A stretch of DNA of 52,217 nt. Origin: a virus. Numbering within the stretch: position 1 is the stretch's first letter; every line of letters begins with the position of its first letter. The stretch spans positions 1 to 52,217 of the IMG/VR virus record IMGVR_UViG_3300028400_000009; one strand, written 5' to 3'. Positions 6,618-14,027 of this stretch are shown here, piece after piece. Made by a program: the position numbers and the translations under genes. Under the pieces are notes generated by a model that did not search any database, was not told the DNA's origin, and worked only from the letters and a program-made list of their open reading frames with translations.

Positions 6618-7080
6618 ATTTAAAAGCAACAACCAAATTAAGCGCGGTATTTATATATCGCGCTATATTTTTATCCTTATTTTCTGCTTTGCTTATTCCA
6701 TCCTCAATAGATTCTGAGATAATTTTAAGCTTACTGTGGATTAATGCTATCTTTGCTCTATCAACTGGATTTATCTTTGACTTGTATTTCTGGAATAACG
6801 GCGGCATAACTTGCAAATAACTTGCTTTTGCTATTTTGTAATTAATTACAGAATCAGTTAAATTGCTATTCCTGACTTTTTTAATCTCGCTGTAAGATTG
6901 AGTTACAAGCAATTTTTCAGAATCATCAAGCAGGTTATTGTATTTCCCATATAACGCTTCGACTTCGGCTTGTTGCTTTTCCAGTGACTTATAACTAGCC
7001 ACCGTATTCACGGCTTTTAGTGCTTCATCAGATGAGCAGGCGGTCAATAGTAGAGTGATGCTTAGTATTAAATATTTCAT
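6613..7080 (-). CDS. Lipoprotein, possibly outer-membrane spanin-like
   Basis: 155 residues. Signal peptide MKYLILSITLLLTACSS with lipobox LTAC (Cys15). The mature part is helical with Lys and Glu (QQAEVEALYGKYNNLLD) and resembles no enzyme. Its place after DUF1353 and near the endolysin suggests a cell-envelope or lysis role. The stop codon lies in the terminal bases of the IS, so the original C-terminus may have been longer. Starts with an overlap of the preceding stop. Confidence 0.7.
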   Translation of the reverse strand: MKYLILSITLLLTACSSDEALKAVNTVASYKSLEKQQAEVEALYGKYNNLLDDSEKLLVTQSYSEIKKVRNSNLTDSVINYKIAKASYLQVMPPLFQKYKSKINPVDRAKIALIHSKLKIISESIEDGISKAENKDKNIARYINTALNLVVAFKS

Positions 7081-7538
7081 TTTAATTCCTTTTTTTCAAC
7101 TTCACAAACATGATTAATCATTCTCTGATAGGCATCAGGGTATTTTTGCAAACCTTTTTTCTGATTATTTCGCCACGCTACACCACCAGCGATTCTTAGT
7201 CCCAAATAAAAAGTTCTGCTTACTGATAAGCCTGCTGTTTCTTTAAGCCCATTTTCGTAAATCGCATCAGCATAAAAGCGTGGGACAAATTGAGTTCTAT
7301 AAAAATAATCATGCAGGATAGAAAACAATATAATGTTCTCATTTTTCCTATCAACTAAGAACGTCATAATCCAAGGCAAACTAGCCCCGTCTGACCTAAA
7401 TCCTTTAGGAATTATGTACCAGTTACCATGCAACTTAATAAAAATATCATCAGTTGTAATAATATCTGGTGATTTTTTACCAAACTCTATTCTTATTTTT
7501 TCAGCGACTTCTTGCGCTGTTGGTATGATGTTCTTCAA
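7077..7538 (-). CDS. DUF1353 family protein
   Basis: 153 residues. WYIIPKGFRSDGASLPWI, then SILHDYFYRT, YADAIYENGLK and the end FYLGLRIAGGVAW are the conserved blocks of DUF1353 (PF07087), in order. The family is frequent in phage lysis and tail regions; conserved Asp/His (SDGAS, LHD) suggest a hydrolase-like site, but activity is unproven. Overlaps both neighbours by 4 bases, so it is translationally coupled. Confidence 0.88.
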   Translation of the reverse strand: MKNIIPTAQEVAEKIRIEFGKKSPDIITTDDIFIKLHGNWYIIPKGFRSDGASLPWIMTFLVDRKNENIILFSILHDYFYRTQFVPRFYADAIYENGLKETAGLSVSRTFYLGLRIAGGVAWRNNQKKGLQKYPDAYQRMINHVCEVEKKELK

Positions 7539-7933
7539 CTCTTAACCCCCAATTTCGTTTTATATACATTTGTTAATTTATCAACGCCATAGATGCCCCA
7601 AAGAGGGTCATAAACTAGATCATTTTTAACGACTACATAATGCGGCGTAAAGAAATACTGAATCATTAATATTGTTATATCATCTGCTTTATAACGTGAT
7701 TCAATACCCCTGCTATCAAGATAATTCTTTAAGTCACCAAAACTCCAATAAGTTGTTTTTGTGTTAAATGATCTTGCCTCAGCAGTATTTTTGCACTGCT
7801 TACCTACAAGATTAATAACCATACACCCAACCGCGGGAGCGCATTCCGTTGTGTTCAATCCTTGAAATCTATAATAACTATTACTGCATCCTGCAATTAA
7901 AAATAGTATTAAAGTCCAAGTAAATTTTTGCAT
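7535..7933 (-). CDS. Lipoprotein with C39-like cysteine peptidase fold (probable)
   Basis: About 132 residues from the Met at 7933; a start at 7951 would place charged residues before the signal. Lipobox LIAGC. The mature protein has NTTECAPAVGCMVINL, where Cys precedes a helix, and HYVVVKNDLVYDPLWG, where His and Asp follow: the Cys-His-Asp order of C39/papain-like peptidases. It could cut a surface or peptidoglycan-linked peptide, or work in superinfection exclusion. Adjacent to the endolysin. Catalysis is inferred. Confidence 0.6.
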   Translation of the reverse strand: MQKFTWTLILFLIAGCSNSYYRFQGLNTTECAPAVGCMVINLVGKQCKNTAEARSFNTKTTYWSFGDLKNYLDSRGIESRYKADDITILMIQYFFTPHYVVVKNDLVYDPLWGIYGVDKLTNVYKTKLGVKS

Positions 7934-8898
7934 TTTTGCATGTGTCCCCACCGTTTTTTATAGCTATGTGTATGCGAATTAATTTTCTGCGTAGCATAAT
8001 TACATGCTTCTTCTGTTAACCCTATGTCAACCGCTCTGTAGACCTCGTTATCAACCCAATAATAAATAGCAGTCAATATACTGTGAGGTGCTTTCGCTAA
8101 TACATCAGCTCCTATTCTTAGAATTAAATCCCCATTTGTTTTTTCGTACAAATCAGGAAAGTTATTCAATAGCCAATCGTGGTATTTTTTCTGATTGTTT
8201 GTGCCTGTTAGCTGTATTCCACCACCACCACGAGTACGCCACCCGTCACCTGTTTCTGGTGCGCCGTTACCCATACGATTAGCATAGGCATTGTTAGCAA
8301 TAGCCATTTGATTCGCTGGATGCCCCTTGCATCTACCATCGCGCCACGGATTAGCAAAGCCATGCCTACCATACGCGCTAAATAGCTGAGGCAATACTTT
8401 GCACCGATAGTTAAGGTTTTCTTCTGTTATAAAGCCGGGTCCTGTTTCTTCTCTTATCTGAGAAACAAATAATATCCATTCTTCTGGTTTTGACAGATGA
8501 AACTCTTTTAAATATGGCTCAATATGTTTCAATGTTTCTTTGAATTGAGCTTGAGCTTTTTTTCTGCCGCCGTAGTTCCACATTGGCAACAATAAACGCG
8601 CCTTATCTCTATCAAATTCTTCTTGAGAGAATACTCTTTCGGGAGTAACAGCTTCCTCTACCCACGTTCCCGCATCTTTTGTGCGGTTGGCTATTAATTT
8701 AGCCCATGTTCCGACACCTACTATGCCATCTTGCGGTAATCCGTTTCGTGCCTGGAAGTGTTTAACCGCTGCCTCAGTACCTTTACCAAAAATACCGTCA
8801 ACGACATCCATTTTCAGCATCTTTTGCAACGCTCGGACTGTTAATCCATCGCGGTTAAACTTGCTCCTACTACCCATTCCTATTTGCAGATCAATCAT
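7909..8898 (-). CDS. Endolysin: peptidoglycan-binding domain plus GH19-type lysozyme
   Basis: 329 residues from ATG at 8898, chosen because it overlaps the preceding stop (ATGA). Residues about 15-65 are a PG_binding_1 repeat (TVRALQKMLKMDVVDGIFG, FQARNGLPQDGIVG). The catalytic domain shows SQIREETGPGF with Glu and ENLNYRC, ANNAYANRMGNGAPETGDGW, then GGGGIQLTGTNNQKKY, the GH19/chitinase-like lysozyme pattern of phage endolysins. It cleaves the glycan chain of murein at lysis. No signal peptide, so it needs a holin. Confidence 0.92.
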   Translation of the reverse strand: MIDLQIGMGSRSKFNRDGLTVRALQKMLKMDVVDGIFGKGTEAAVKHFQARNGLPQDGIVGVGTWAKLIANRTKDAGTWVEEAVTPERVFSQEEFDRDKARLLLPMWNYGGRKKAQAQFKETLKHIEPYLKEFHLSKPEEWILFVSQIREETGPGFITEENLNYRCKVLPQLFSAYGRHGFANPWRDGRCKGHPANQMAIANNAYANRMGNGAPETGDGWRTRGGGGIQLTGTNNQKKYHDWLLNNFPDLYEKTNGDLILRIGADVLAKAPHSILTAIYYWVDNEVYRAVDIGLTEEACNYATQKINSHTHSYKKRWGHMQKCKNLLGL

Positions 8899-9584
8899 AT
8901 TTTTACACCAGTTTGCACATAATAAGCCGCTTTGCATAACGACAAATGCGACTTAACATTTTTATAGTTTATCTTCTTAGCTAGTTTATACCAGAGATCA
9001 AGATCAAAATTATCGACGTACACCGCATCGCGCCATTTTGCACCACGCTGATCTTCTATTCTCTGGCATGTTTTAATTTCTTCGTATTGATGGTTTTTAA
9101 ATGATGTAATGTAAAAACCACTCTTTTCGCCTCCGCCAATACGCATATTATCAAGAAATACCCTGGCTGGCTTTGTGCCTCTACGGTTATTTACGTCCAT
9201 GATAGTACCGCTCAACAAACCACATATACTTACATCATGCTCTGATTTTGTAGTGATTCTTACGTTAGATATTTCTAAATTACGATAAGCACCATCACTA
9301 GAGAATATGCCCTGCATGGAACCATCAGAATATAGTGAGCAATTTGTTATTTTTACATTTTCTGAAATTTCGCCAAAATAACGCAAGTATGACTTTGTAG
9401 GTATTAACTGAATGAAATCACTATGAGGTTCAGCACGGCATATTTCATCTACGCAATGAACATCATGCAAGGTAATATTTGAGCCTATTGCTTTTACAGC
9501 ATCGTTTGATTCGCCTGGTGGTACATCATTAATATATTTACAGGTGAGTGTATCACCTGCTTCTAGAATATGTTTTTCGCCCAT
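8895..9584 (-). CDS. Beta-helix-like virion or enzyme protein
   Basis: 229 residues. Repeating short strands (NITLHDVHCVDEICRAEPHS, NVKITNCSLYSDGSMQGIF, RNLEISNVRITTK) suggest a right-handed parallel beta helix as in tailspikes and polysaccharide lyases. A C-terminal part KLAKKINYKNVKSHLSLC may be a separate domain. There is no obvious particle-binding head domain. It could degrade host surface sugar before or during lysis. Assignment rests on repeat rhythm only. Confidence 0.6.
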   Translation of the reverse strand: MGEKHILEAGDTLTCKYINDVPPGESNDAVKAIGSNITLHDVHCVDEICRAEPHSDFIQLIPTKSYLRYFGEISENVKITNCSLYSDGSMQGIFSSDGAYRNLEISNVRITTKSEHDVSICGLLSGTIMDVNNRRGTKPARVFLDNMRIGGGEKSGFYITSFKNHQYEEIKTCQRIEDQRGAKWRDAVYVDNFDLDLWYKLAKKINYKNVKSHLSLCKAAYYVQTGVKI

Positions 9585-9604
9585 AGTGGTGATTATACCA
9601 CAGT

Positions 9605-9622
9605 ATATCCATTTTGGGGTAT
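9605..9622 (-). promoter_or_regulatory. 18-bp palindromic operator before the 9584 gene
   Basis: ATATCCATTTTGGGGTAT, one of eight related sites (see findings). On the minus strand it runs into GGATATACTGTGG, where TATACT can serve as a -10 box for the gene starting at 9584. The bases 9623-9760 hold no gene. Confidence 0.55.
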
Positions 9623-9760
9623 ATGAGTGAATGTCAAATGTTATTTTTATTATTTATTAGTTGTTGCTATTGTTAATATCTGCGCTTTTGGATGCGCTTT
9701 AATAGTTTTTCCCCTGCAATGCTATGATTTGACGCATAGTATACCTTTTTTTGAATTGCA

Positions 9761-9925
9761 TTAATGTAACTCCGTGAACGTAAAATCATCGTCGTGTGGC
9801 ACTCCTTCATCGTGAATATAAATAAGAGATTGATCTTCTCCACTCTCGTATTCCTTAATGTTTGAAGGTGTTATCTCTCTCTGACAGAAAGGGCAATATT
9901 GATTATATTTATTTTCCTGCGGCAT
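9761..9925 (-). CDS. 54-residue protein with a CxxC motif
   Basis: Starts at an ATG with GAGGA upstream. YCPFCQREITP (residues 10-20) is half a zinc ribbon; the rest is acidic (HDEGVPHDDDFTF). A second metal pair may come from the His-Asp cluster. Small phage proteins of this design are common; function unknown. Confidence 0.7.
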   Translation of the reverse strand: MPQENKYNQYCPFCQREITPSNIKEYESGEDQSLIYIHDEGVPHDDDFTFTELH

Positions 9926-9936
9926 TATATTTTCCT

Positions 9937-10059
9937 CTAAATTAATATAAACGTCTGCCTAACTTGGTAATTAACTGCGTTGTACAGGTTCTTCGCTCTA
10001 AATGTTAATTTATCTAAAGCAGGTGTTCCCGTTAAATTGTGGCGTTCTACTCTTTGCAT
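9937..10059 (-). pseudogene. Fragment of a tnpB N-terminus
   Basis: 40 codons read MQRVERHNLT and then LDKLTFRAKNLYNAVNYQVR, the start of IS605-type TnpB (family pattern: sknLYN..nY..Rq). A stop follows directly and no RuvC or zinc motif is found. It resembles a TnpB of another subgroup than the one at 5498, since that protein starts differently. Either a transposon relic or a retained short peptide; a weak start signal favours a relic. Confidence 0.5.
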
Positions 10060-10083
10060 AACTTTTTAGCTAACCTTCTTCTG

Positions 10084-10650
10084 CTATACATCTTCATATT
10101 TGTTCATTAATTTATCATAACAAGCCATGATTACTTTCGCATCCCATAGAGCATTATGTTTTTCATCTTCGTTTGCTTCTAACCCTGCAAATTCTTCTCT
10201 ATTAATATCAGGGTCTACGCCTTTGATCTTCATCAGCGTTGCAATATCGAAAGGAATGTAGTTTATATTTTCTGGTAGCGAAGGATAGCCGTTTGAATAA
10301 TCTGCTATCAGCTTATTAAATAGCATCCAATCATAAGCAAGGACGTCTGACCAAATGTCGATCTTATCAAGCCTTAATAACCACTTTCTCAAAATATTTG
10401 AAACATACTTTTGATCTGCTTTAACTATTGTATGCTTCCCTTCGCCATAGTGGCGCAAATAACCATCCAACTTATCAGAGAACTTTAGCTTATTAATAAC
10501 ATTATTTTCAATCCAGTCATCAACCTGCATCAAATTATAATCGCTTAGTTCAGCATAAAACGAGTCACCTTCATCTGATACAATACCAATACTGATAAGC
10601 GTTGTGTCTTGGTGAAGCCCTGTAAATTCTGTATCGAAATATAAATTCAT
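10084..10650 (-). CDS. DEDD-type 3'-5' exonuclease
   Basis: 188 residues. ExoI motif MNLYFDTEFTGL (Asp6, Glu8), ExoII region WSDVLAYDWMLF (Asp), and ExoIII HNALWDAKVI (His, Asp), as in the Rv2179c-like/RNase T-related DEDDh group (PF16473). Length fits. It probably trims RNA or DNA 3' ends during infection. Overlaps the upstream gene by 4 bases. Confidence 0.85.
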   Translation of the reverse strand: MNLYFDTEFTGLHQDTTLISIGIVSDEGDSFYAELSDYNLMQVDDWIENNVINKLKFSDKLDGYLRHYGEGKHTIVKADQKYVSNILRKWLLRLDKIDIWSDVLAYDWMLFNKLIADYSNGYPSLPENINYIPFDIATLMKIKGVDPDINREEFAGLEANEDEKHNALWDAKVIMACYDKLMNKYEDV

Positions 10651-10898
10651 AATCTTATCCTCCTTAACTTCCGCGCTGTTTTTAACATTCTTATTGCTTT
10701 ATCAAGTAATATATCCAGTTCTGTTGCTTCAAAGCATTCAGGATTATTTATTGATTTATTTGCATGGGTATTCTCATTATCACGCCACCATTTTTCAAAA
10801 ACATCATCGTATCCATTTTTGCATGATCTAGGTGTATCTTCTTTAAAAGTATTTATAACGCTATTATTGAAATACTTACATCTAATACATCCGCTCAT
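10647..10898 (-). CDS. Hypothetical Cys-containing protein
   Basis: 83 residues from the ATG at 10898, chosen for AAGGAGAT upstream. SGCIRCKYFNN gives a CxxC, with further Cys at RSCKNG and NPECFEA: a possible four-Cys zinc site (small phage zinc-binding type). C-terminal basic helix AIRMLKTARKLRRIRL could contact nucleic acid. Function unknown. Confidence 0.7.
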   Translation of the reverse strand: MSGCIRCKYFNNSVINTFKEDTPRSCKNGYDDVFEKWWRDNENTHANKSINNPECFEATELDILLDKAIRMLKTARKLRRIRL

Positions 10899-10964
10899 AA
10901 CTATCTCCTTTTTACTCAATAATACGCAAACCACAGAGATTTGGTATATCTCTTAATAGGTAGA

Positions 10965-11129
10965 TTAGCGTTTACTTTCTTTCCATGCTTCCCATGCAAG
11001 CTGTACTTGATAATCAGAATATTGACCTGCCCACTTGTGCTTTTCACTATTAATGGTAACATCCTTTTCATAGGGTGGTGCGGTAATCCAGTTCTCAAAC
11101 GCCTTTCTTTCTTCTGTTTCGGTTTTCAT
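10965..11129 (-). CDS. 54-residue hypothetical protein
   Basis: Starts by a 4-base overlap with the preceding gene (ATGA). Reads KTETEERKAFENWI, then YSDYQVQLAWEAWKES, a pattern common in short phage proteins (AFE.W...Y..Q.AWEAW). A competing frame at 10916-11098 has no start signal and an odd composition. Function unknown. Confidence 0.75.
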   Translation of the reverse strand: MKTETEERKAFENWITAPPYEKDVTINSEKHKWAGQYSDYQVQLAWEAWKESKR

Positions 11130-11398
11130 TTGCTAGTTCTTGCTTTATCAAGATATGGCTTCCTACATTCCTTATAAGCTTCTATGAACTCGGAGCTTTT
11201 TGGAATATCCTCGCCTTTGCAATATTTGGCGATATAAAAACTATCAAAGTCAAGCCCTACAATCATACAGGCTTGATATGCTGATTCTACAATATCTCTA
11301 TTCTTGTGGTACTTTTGAGCTACGGCATTTATTTTCATGTATGGTATTTCTGCCAGCTCAACACCATCTAATATTTTTATACTTCTTGCATCGTACAT
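11126..11398 (-). CDS. Hypothetical protein
   Basis: 90 residues, not recognised. Helical, with AVAQKYHKNRDIVESAYQA in a helix-turn-helix-like arrangement and a central acidic stretch LDFDSFYIAKY. First gene of the leftward group that ends with the lipoprotein at 6613. Start preceded by AGGAAAA. Confidence 0.65.
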   Translation of the reverse strand: MYDARSIKILDGVELAEIPYMKINAVAQKYHKNRDIVESAYQACMIVGLDFDSFYIAKYCKGEDIPKSSEFIEAYKECRKPYLDKARTSK

Positions 11399-11477
11399 TT
11401 TATTTTCCTGTTTATTTTAGACATTACTTCTCTGGTTTATCCCTTGAACTACTAGCAATAGATTGTTTCTAATTTCC

Positions 11478-11573
11478 TTATGCCTAATACTCTTGCCCTT
11501 AGAGCATAATCCCTGCCAGACTTAGCCCTCTGGCATTTAACTGTTACGGCTTACGTGGGTTTTCACAGTTAAA
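11478..11573. other. Three consecutive perfect hairpins
   Basis: Stem 1 TTATGC (11478-11483) / GCATAA (11504-11509); stem 2 TGCCAGA (11514-11520) / TCTGGCA (11529-11535); stem 3 TTTAACTGT (11536-11544) / ACAGTTAAA (11565-11573). They are nearly back to back, which points to a structured RNA. A T5 run follows at 11583. No reading frame with a start lies here. The 11399-11830 gap otherwise holds nothing I can name. Confidence 0.5.
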
Positions 11574-11836
11574 CTATTCGGACTTTTTAAAAATTTCAAG
11601 GTCTAGGTTGCACCACTGCATTGCCTAGTAGTTTGTTTGTTTCACTATTTAAAACTTTAATAATCAGAAGCTTGTATGAATTAACTGTAAGCAAAAATGA
11701 ATTAAAATGTTTTATTAATCTGTTAGCCGTGATGCCAATTAACGCGCAGATAAGTACGCCATCGAGTAGTTAGCTCATTGATGGATTAGTTTTAGCGAAT
11801 TGAATTTGCCTGAATCGGCTGTTTTTAGATTGATTA

Positions 11837-11865
11837 TTGCGTTTAGGGATAAACTGAATTATAAT
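11837..11865 (+). promoter_or_regulatory. Promoter of small RNA 1
   Basis: TTGCGT (11837-11842), 17 bases, TATAAT (11860-11865). The same layout (TTGCTT-17-TATAAT) stands at 49629-49657 before a related RNA. Expected transcript start near 11872. Confidence 0.65.
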
Positions 11866-11871
11866 CTCTCT

Positions 11872-11980
11872 AACTTGTGCTGTCGCTAAACTTACACAAG
11901 ATTTATTTGATAAGTATAGTCTCTATCTCCTATAACGTCAAATAGCATTAAAGCCCGTCATTAACCTGATGGGCTTTTTT
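11872..11980 (+). ncRNA. Putative phage small RNA 1
   Basis: About 109 bases between a promoter and a strong terminator, with no reading frame. Hairpin a: CTTGTG (11874-11879) / CACAAG (11895-11900). Hairpin b: TTTGA and TATAG (11906-11919) paired with CTATA and TCAAA (11930-11942). Hairpin c is the terminator. Small RNA 2 at 49664 shares promoter spacing, the leader TCTAACTTGTG, hairpin a with CACAAGATTT, and the same three-hairpin order with different bases in hairpin b. Target unknown. Confidence 0.65.
11950..11980 (+). terminator. Intrinsic terminator of small RNA 1
   Basis: Eleven-pair stem AAAGCCCGTCA / TGATGGGCTTT (one G-T pair) with loop TTAACC and a T6 run ending at 11980. Confidence 0.85.
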
Positions 11981-11999
11981 GTGGGCGAGATAAACTGAT

Positions 12000-12017
12000 A
12001 TACCTCTAAGTGGGTAT
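12000..12017. promoter_or_regulatory. 18-bp operator site
   Basis: ATACCTCTAAGTGGGTAT, a member of the recurring palindrome family. No gene occupies 12018-12190; weak hairpins only. Confidence 0.45.
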
Positions 12018-12190
12018 TCCACTAATTAGGCAATTAGCCTACACTAGCTAGTAATATGAAGATTGGTCAATAGATGTTAAAAATGAAAGCGGGACTAAAA
12101 GTATTTTGTTGATCTCAACAAAATGCTTGAACGAAGCCACGATTTTACAGAATGGCACGTAGTTAGCTGGTCGTTTTTTGGAGCGTGTTG

Positions 12191-12406
12191 TTAGGCTTGG
12201 ACTTGCACGTTCTCGGCTAATAACTCATTAAAAAATAGCGTGGTTATTGTTGCTGTTTTTGCATTTTTGAATTGATTTACTTTTTGCCTGCCATTTTTTA
12301 TGCCGTATTTATTTTCTAGGAATAATGCAAGCTGGTTGTAGTTTTCTGTTTTTGTCTGAGTAAGCATAAAATCTAGTATTTCTTCGTTTGAAATTATTTT
12401 GCTCAT
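12191..12406 (-). CDS. Small protein, possibly helix-turn-helix regulator
   Basis: 71 residues. NYNQLALFLENKYGIKNGRQ could be the start of a helix-turn-helix, followed by VNQFKNAKTATITTLFFNEL. Divergent from the gene at 12486 with a consensus promoter between them; that position suits a local regulator. No firm family. Confidence 0.6.
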   Translation of the reverse strand: MSKIISNEEILDFMLTQTKTENYNQLALFLENKYGIKNGRQKVNQFKNAKTATITTLFFNELLAENVQVQA

Positions 12407-12421
12407 TTTGTAAATATCCTA

Positions 12422-12450
12422 TTGACATTAAATATTATTGTATATATAAT
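12422..12450 (+). promoter_or_regulatory. Perfect sigma70 consensus promoter
   Basis: TTGACA (12422-12427), exactly 17 bases, TATAAT (12445-12450). It drives the gene at 12486. Such a strong phage promoter is normally repressed; the divergent gene product is a candidate repressor. Confidence 0.85.
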
Positions 12451-12485
12451 ATATACATATTCAACGAACAGCAAGGACTTTTAAA

Positions 12486-12695
12486 ATGAAAAACCTTAAT
12501 ATTGTAAAAAAAGCTTTAGTTAAACTACCAAAAGATCAACAATTTGATGGCATTATTGCTGTGCAGATGGTTGAGTTTAGCTTTAATTATTTTGGCAATA
12601 AAGTAACAGAGATGTTAGATACAAAGATAATGGAAGATGGAAGGCAAATAGTAATTGATGGAAATGGCTTTATACCAGCGGGTTATGAAATATAA
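12486..12695 (+). CDS. Hypothetical protein from the strong promoter
   Basis: 69 residues, not recognised. VEFSFNYFGNKVTEMLDTK and a beta-rich end (GRQIVIDGNGFIPAGYEI). Ribosome-binding site is AAGGA nine bases before ATG. Its stop overlaps the following gene. High expression with an early promoter suggests an early host-takeover or counter-defence role, by inference only. Confidence 0.7.
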   Translation: MKNLNIVKKALVKLPKDQQFDGIIAVQMVEFSFNYFGNKVTEMLDTKIMEDGRQIVIDGNGFIPAGYEI

Positions 12696-13110
12696 AGATT
12701 GGCAACTATTCAATGAGTTACCTGATGGGTGGCTCATTGATAAAACAGCAGGCTCTCCTCTTGCTGGTCATGCTTTTATCACGAACGGAAAGAGCGTGAT
12801 AAATGGTCAGGAAAGAGGGTTGCTTAAAATAAAAAGAAATAGCGATAGCAACCACTTTAAACCGTTGCCTGTTGTAAAAAAACAGGAAGAGGCTGATCCT
12901 GAACAGGTTGTTATTGACGATAACTATGTAAGAACAGTTAATGAGCTTGCTAGACAAAAGTTTAAGCAGAAGATACTTAATGATATTTTAGTTGATTTGA
13001 TGATCTGCGAAATTGAAGGTTGGTGTAAGCTTGAATACATCAATGAGATAAAACAATTAATTGATGGAATTGCAAGGGCTAAAAAGAAAAATAATATCTT
13101 TAGAAGTTAA
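12685..13110 (+). CDS. Conserved-looking phage protein of unknown function
   Basis: 141 residues from ATG at 12685, inside the end of the previous gene; an in-frame start at 12655 has no support. The first part (LPDGWLIDKTAGSPLAGHAF) followed by ITNGKSVINGQ is a block seen in many phage hypothetical proteins. The second half is helical and basic. No catalytic motif seen. Confidence 0.7.
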   Translation: MKYKDWQLFNELPDGWLIDKTAGSPLAGHAFITNGKSVINGQERGLLKIKRNSDSNHFKPLPVVKKQEEADPEQVVIDDNYVRTVNELARQKFKQKILNDILVDLMICEIEGWCKLEYINEIKQLIDGIARAKKKNNIFRS

Positions 13111-13244
13111 AGATACAACAAAAGCTAAAGGTGTATGCTTAATTGATAATCTTTTGTTTGCTCATGCAGAAGCAACTGCGATGTTATCTTGAGTTATATA
13201 TATGACCATCCACCAGCAAGTAAGCACTTTAGGAGATTAAAACG

Positions 13245-13276
13245 CCCGCATAACAAATGAATATCTATTATGCGGG
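13245..13276 (-). terminator. Hairpin between convergent genes
   Basis: CCCGCATAA (13245-13253) / TTATGCGGG (13268-13276), nine perfect pairs, followed on the minus strand by CGTTTTAA. Probably ends the leftward lipoprotein transcript, though the T run is short. Confidence 0.6.
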
Positions 13277-13283
13277 ATAGAAC

Positions 13284-13718
13284 CTAAAAATTAATAGCAG
13301 TGCAATAAGGGAGCGAGTAATCAGTTCCCATTAACAGGCTATAAGCATAATCCTTCGGTTTGCCGTTCTTAAAGTAAACCTTGTAGGCTTTAGTACCAGT
13401 ATAAGCACCGTAGCTATTCTTGCCATTGATTCCAGCTATCACGCTCCATACGCGATACTTCCCTTTACCATCACGACATATTTCTTTCTTTGGTGCTAAG
13501 AAGTTAGTTATCTTCATGCTCGCGGGGTCTTTCATCGTAGGACGCACGTACTTATTCAGGTAAGCTGTAGCCTGTGCGTTAATGTTTTTAGGCTTAATTT
13601 TGCTGTAATCAGTGATAACAGGTGCTTTCTTTGCCACTGCTTTTGGTTTTACAGATGTTGCAGCACATGAGGTTAAGAGTGCTGATATTGCTATTAGTGT
13701 GATAATTTTAGTGTTCAT
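13284..13718 (-). CDS. Lipoprotein with NSYG-type domain
   Basis: 144 residues from ATG at 13718 (AAGGA eight bases upstream). Signal peptide with lipobox LLTSC. The mature part has MKDPASMKITNFLAPKK and GINGKNSYGAYTGTKAYKVY, the ...KDP.S....(C/V)..(V/I)N.KNS.G.Y.G pattern found in small envelope proteins of bacteria and phages. Envelope-located accessory protein, perhaps exclusion of other phages. Co-transcribed with the RHH gene upstream. Confidence 0.7.
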   Translation of the reverse strand: MNTKIITLIAISALLTSCAATSVKPKAVAKKAPVITDYSKIKPKNINAQATAYLNKYVRPTMKDPASMKITNFLAPKKEICRDGKGKYRVWSVIAGINGKNSYGAYTGTKAYKVYFKNGKPKDYAYSLLMGTDYSLPYCTAINF

Positions 13719-13932
13719 TGTTTTCATCCTTGTTTTGAAGTTCATTGTTGATCATGTTTGCGACTTTATCGCCTATCTTTGTGCCTATACCTCCTGTTTT
13801 CTTGTTAATCAGTTCACGCTTCATTAAGTCTTTTATGTACTCAGCCAGTGAAACACCTTTTTTATTAGCTTCCGCTAATGCCTCATCTTTTAGCCACTGT
13901 GGTAGTACCATGTTAAATCTTGCTTGTGCCAT
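13708..13932 (-). CDS. Ribbon-helix-helix regulator
   Basis: 74 residues. MAQARFNMVLPQWLKDEALA then GVSLAEYIKDLMKREL is a clear RHH (Arc/CopG-type) DNA-binding domain, followed by a short Gly/Asn tail. It precedes and overlaps the lipoprotein gene by 11 bases, so it probably autoregulates this two-gene unit. Palindrome-like AATACGCATTATT lies just upstream at 13952-13964. Confidence 0.75.
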   Translation of the reverse strand: MAQARFNMVLPQWLKDEALAEANKKGVSLAEYIKDLMKRELINKKTGGIGTKIGDKVANMINNELQNKDENNEH

Positions 13933-13972
13933 TTGCTCACCTTTTTTATGTAATACGCATTATTGTACTTGA

Positions 13973-14000
13973 TTAAGTAATTTTTGTTAAGTATTATAAT
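13973..14000 (+). promoter_or_regulatory. Promoter region with TTAAGTA repeats
   Basis: TATAAT at 13995-14000, 27 bases before the gene at 14028. TTAAGTA occurs at 13973 and 13987 in direct orientation. No good -35 box, so an activator may be needed. Confidence 0.5.
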
Positions 14001-14027
14001 TACACACTAACAAAGTAAGGAAACGAA

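Noticed and set aside
10916-11098. Minus-strand frame of 60 codons
   Set aside because: Overlaps the better-supported 54-codon gene (10965-11129), which has ATGA coupling.
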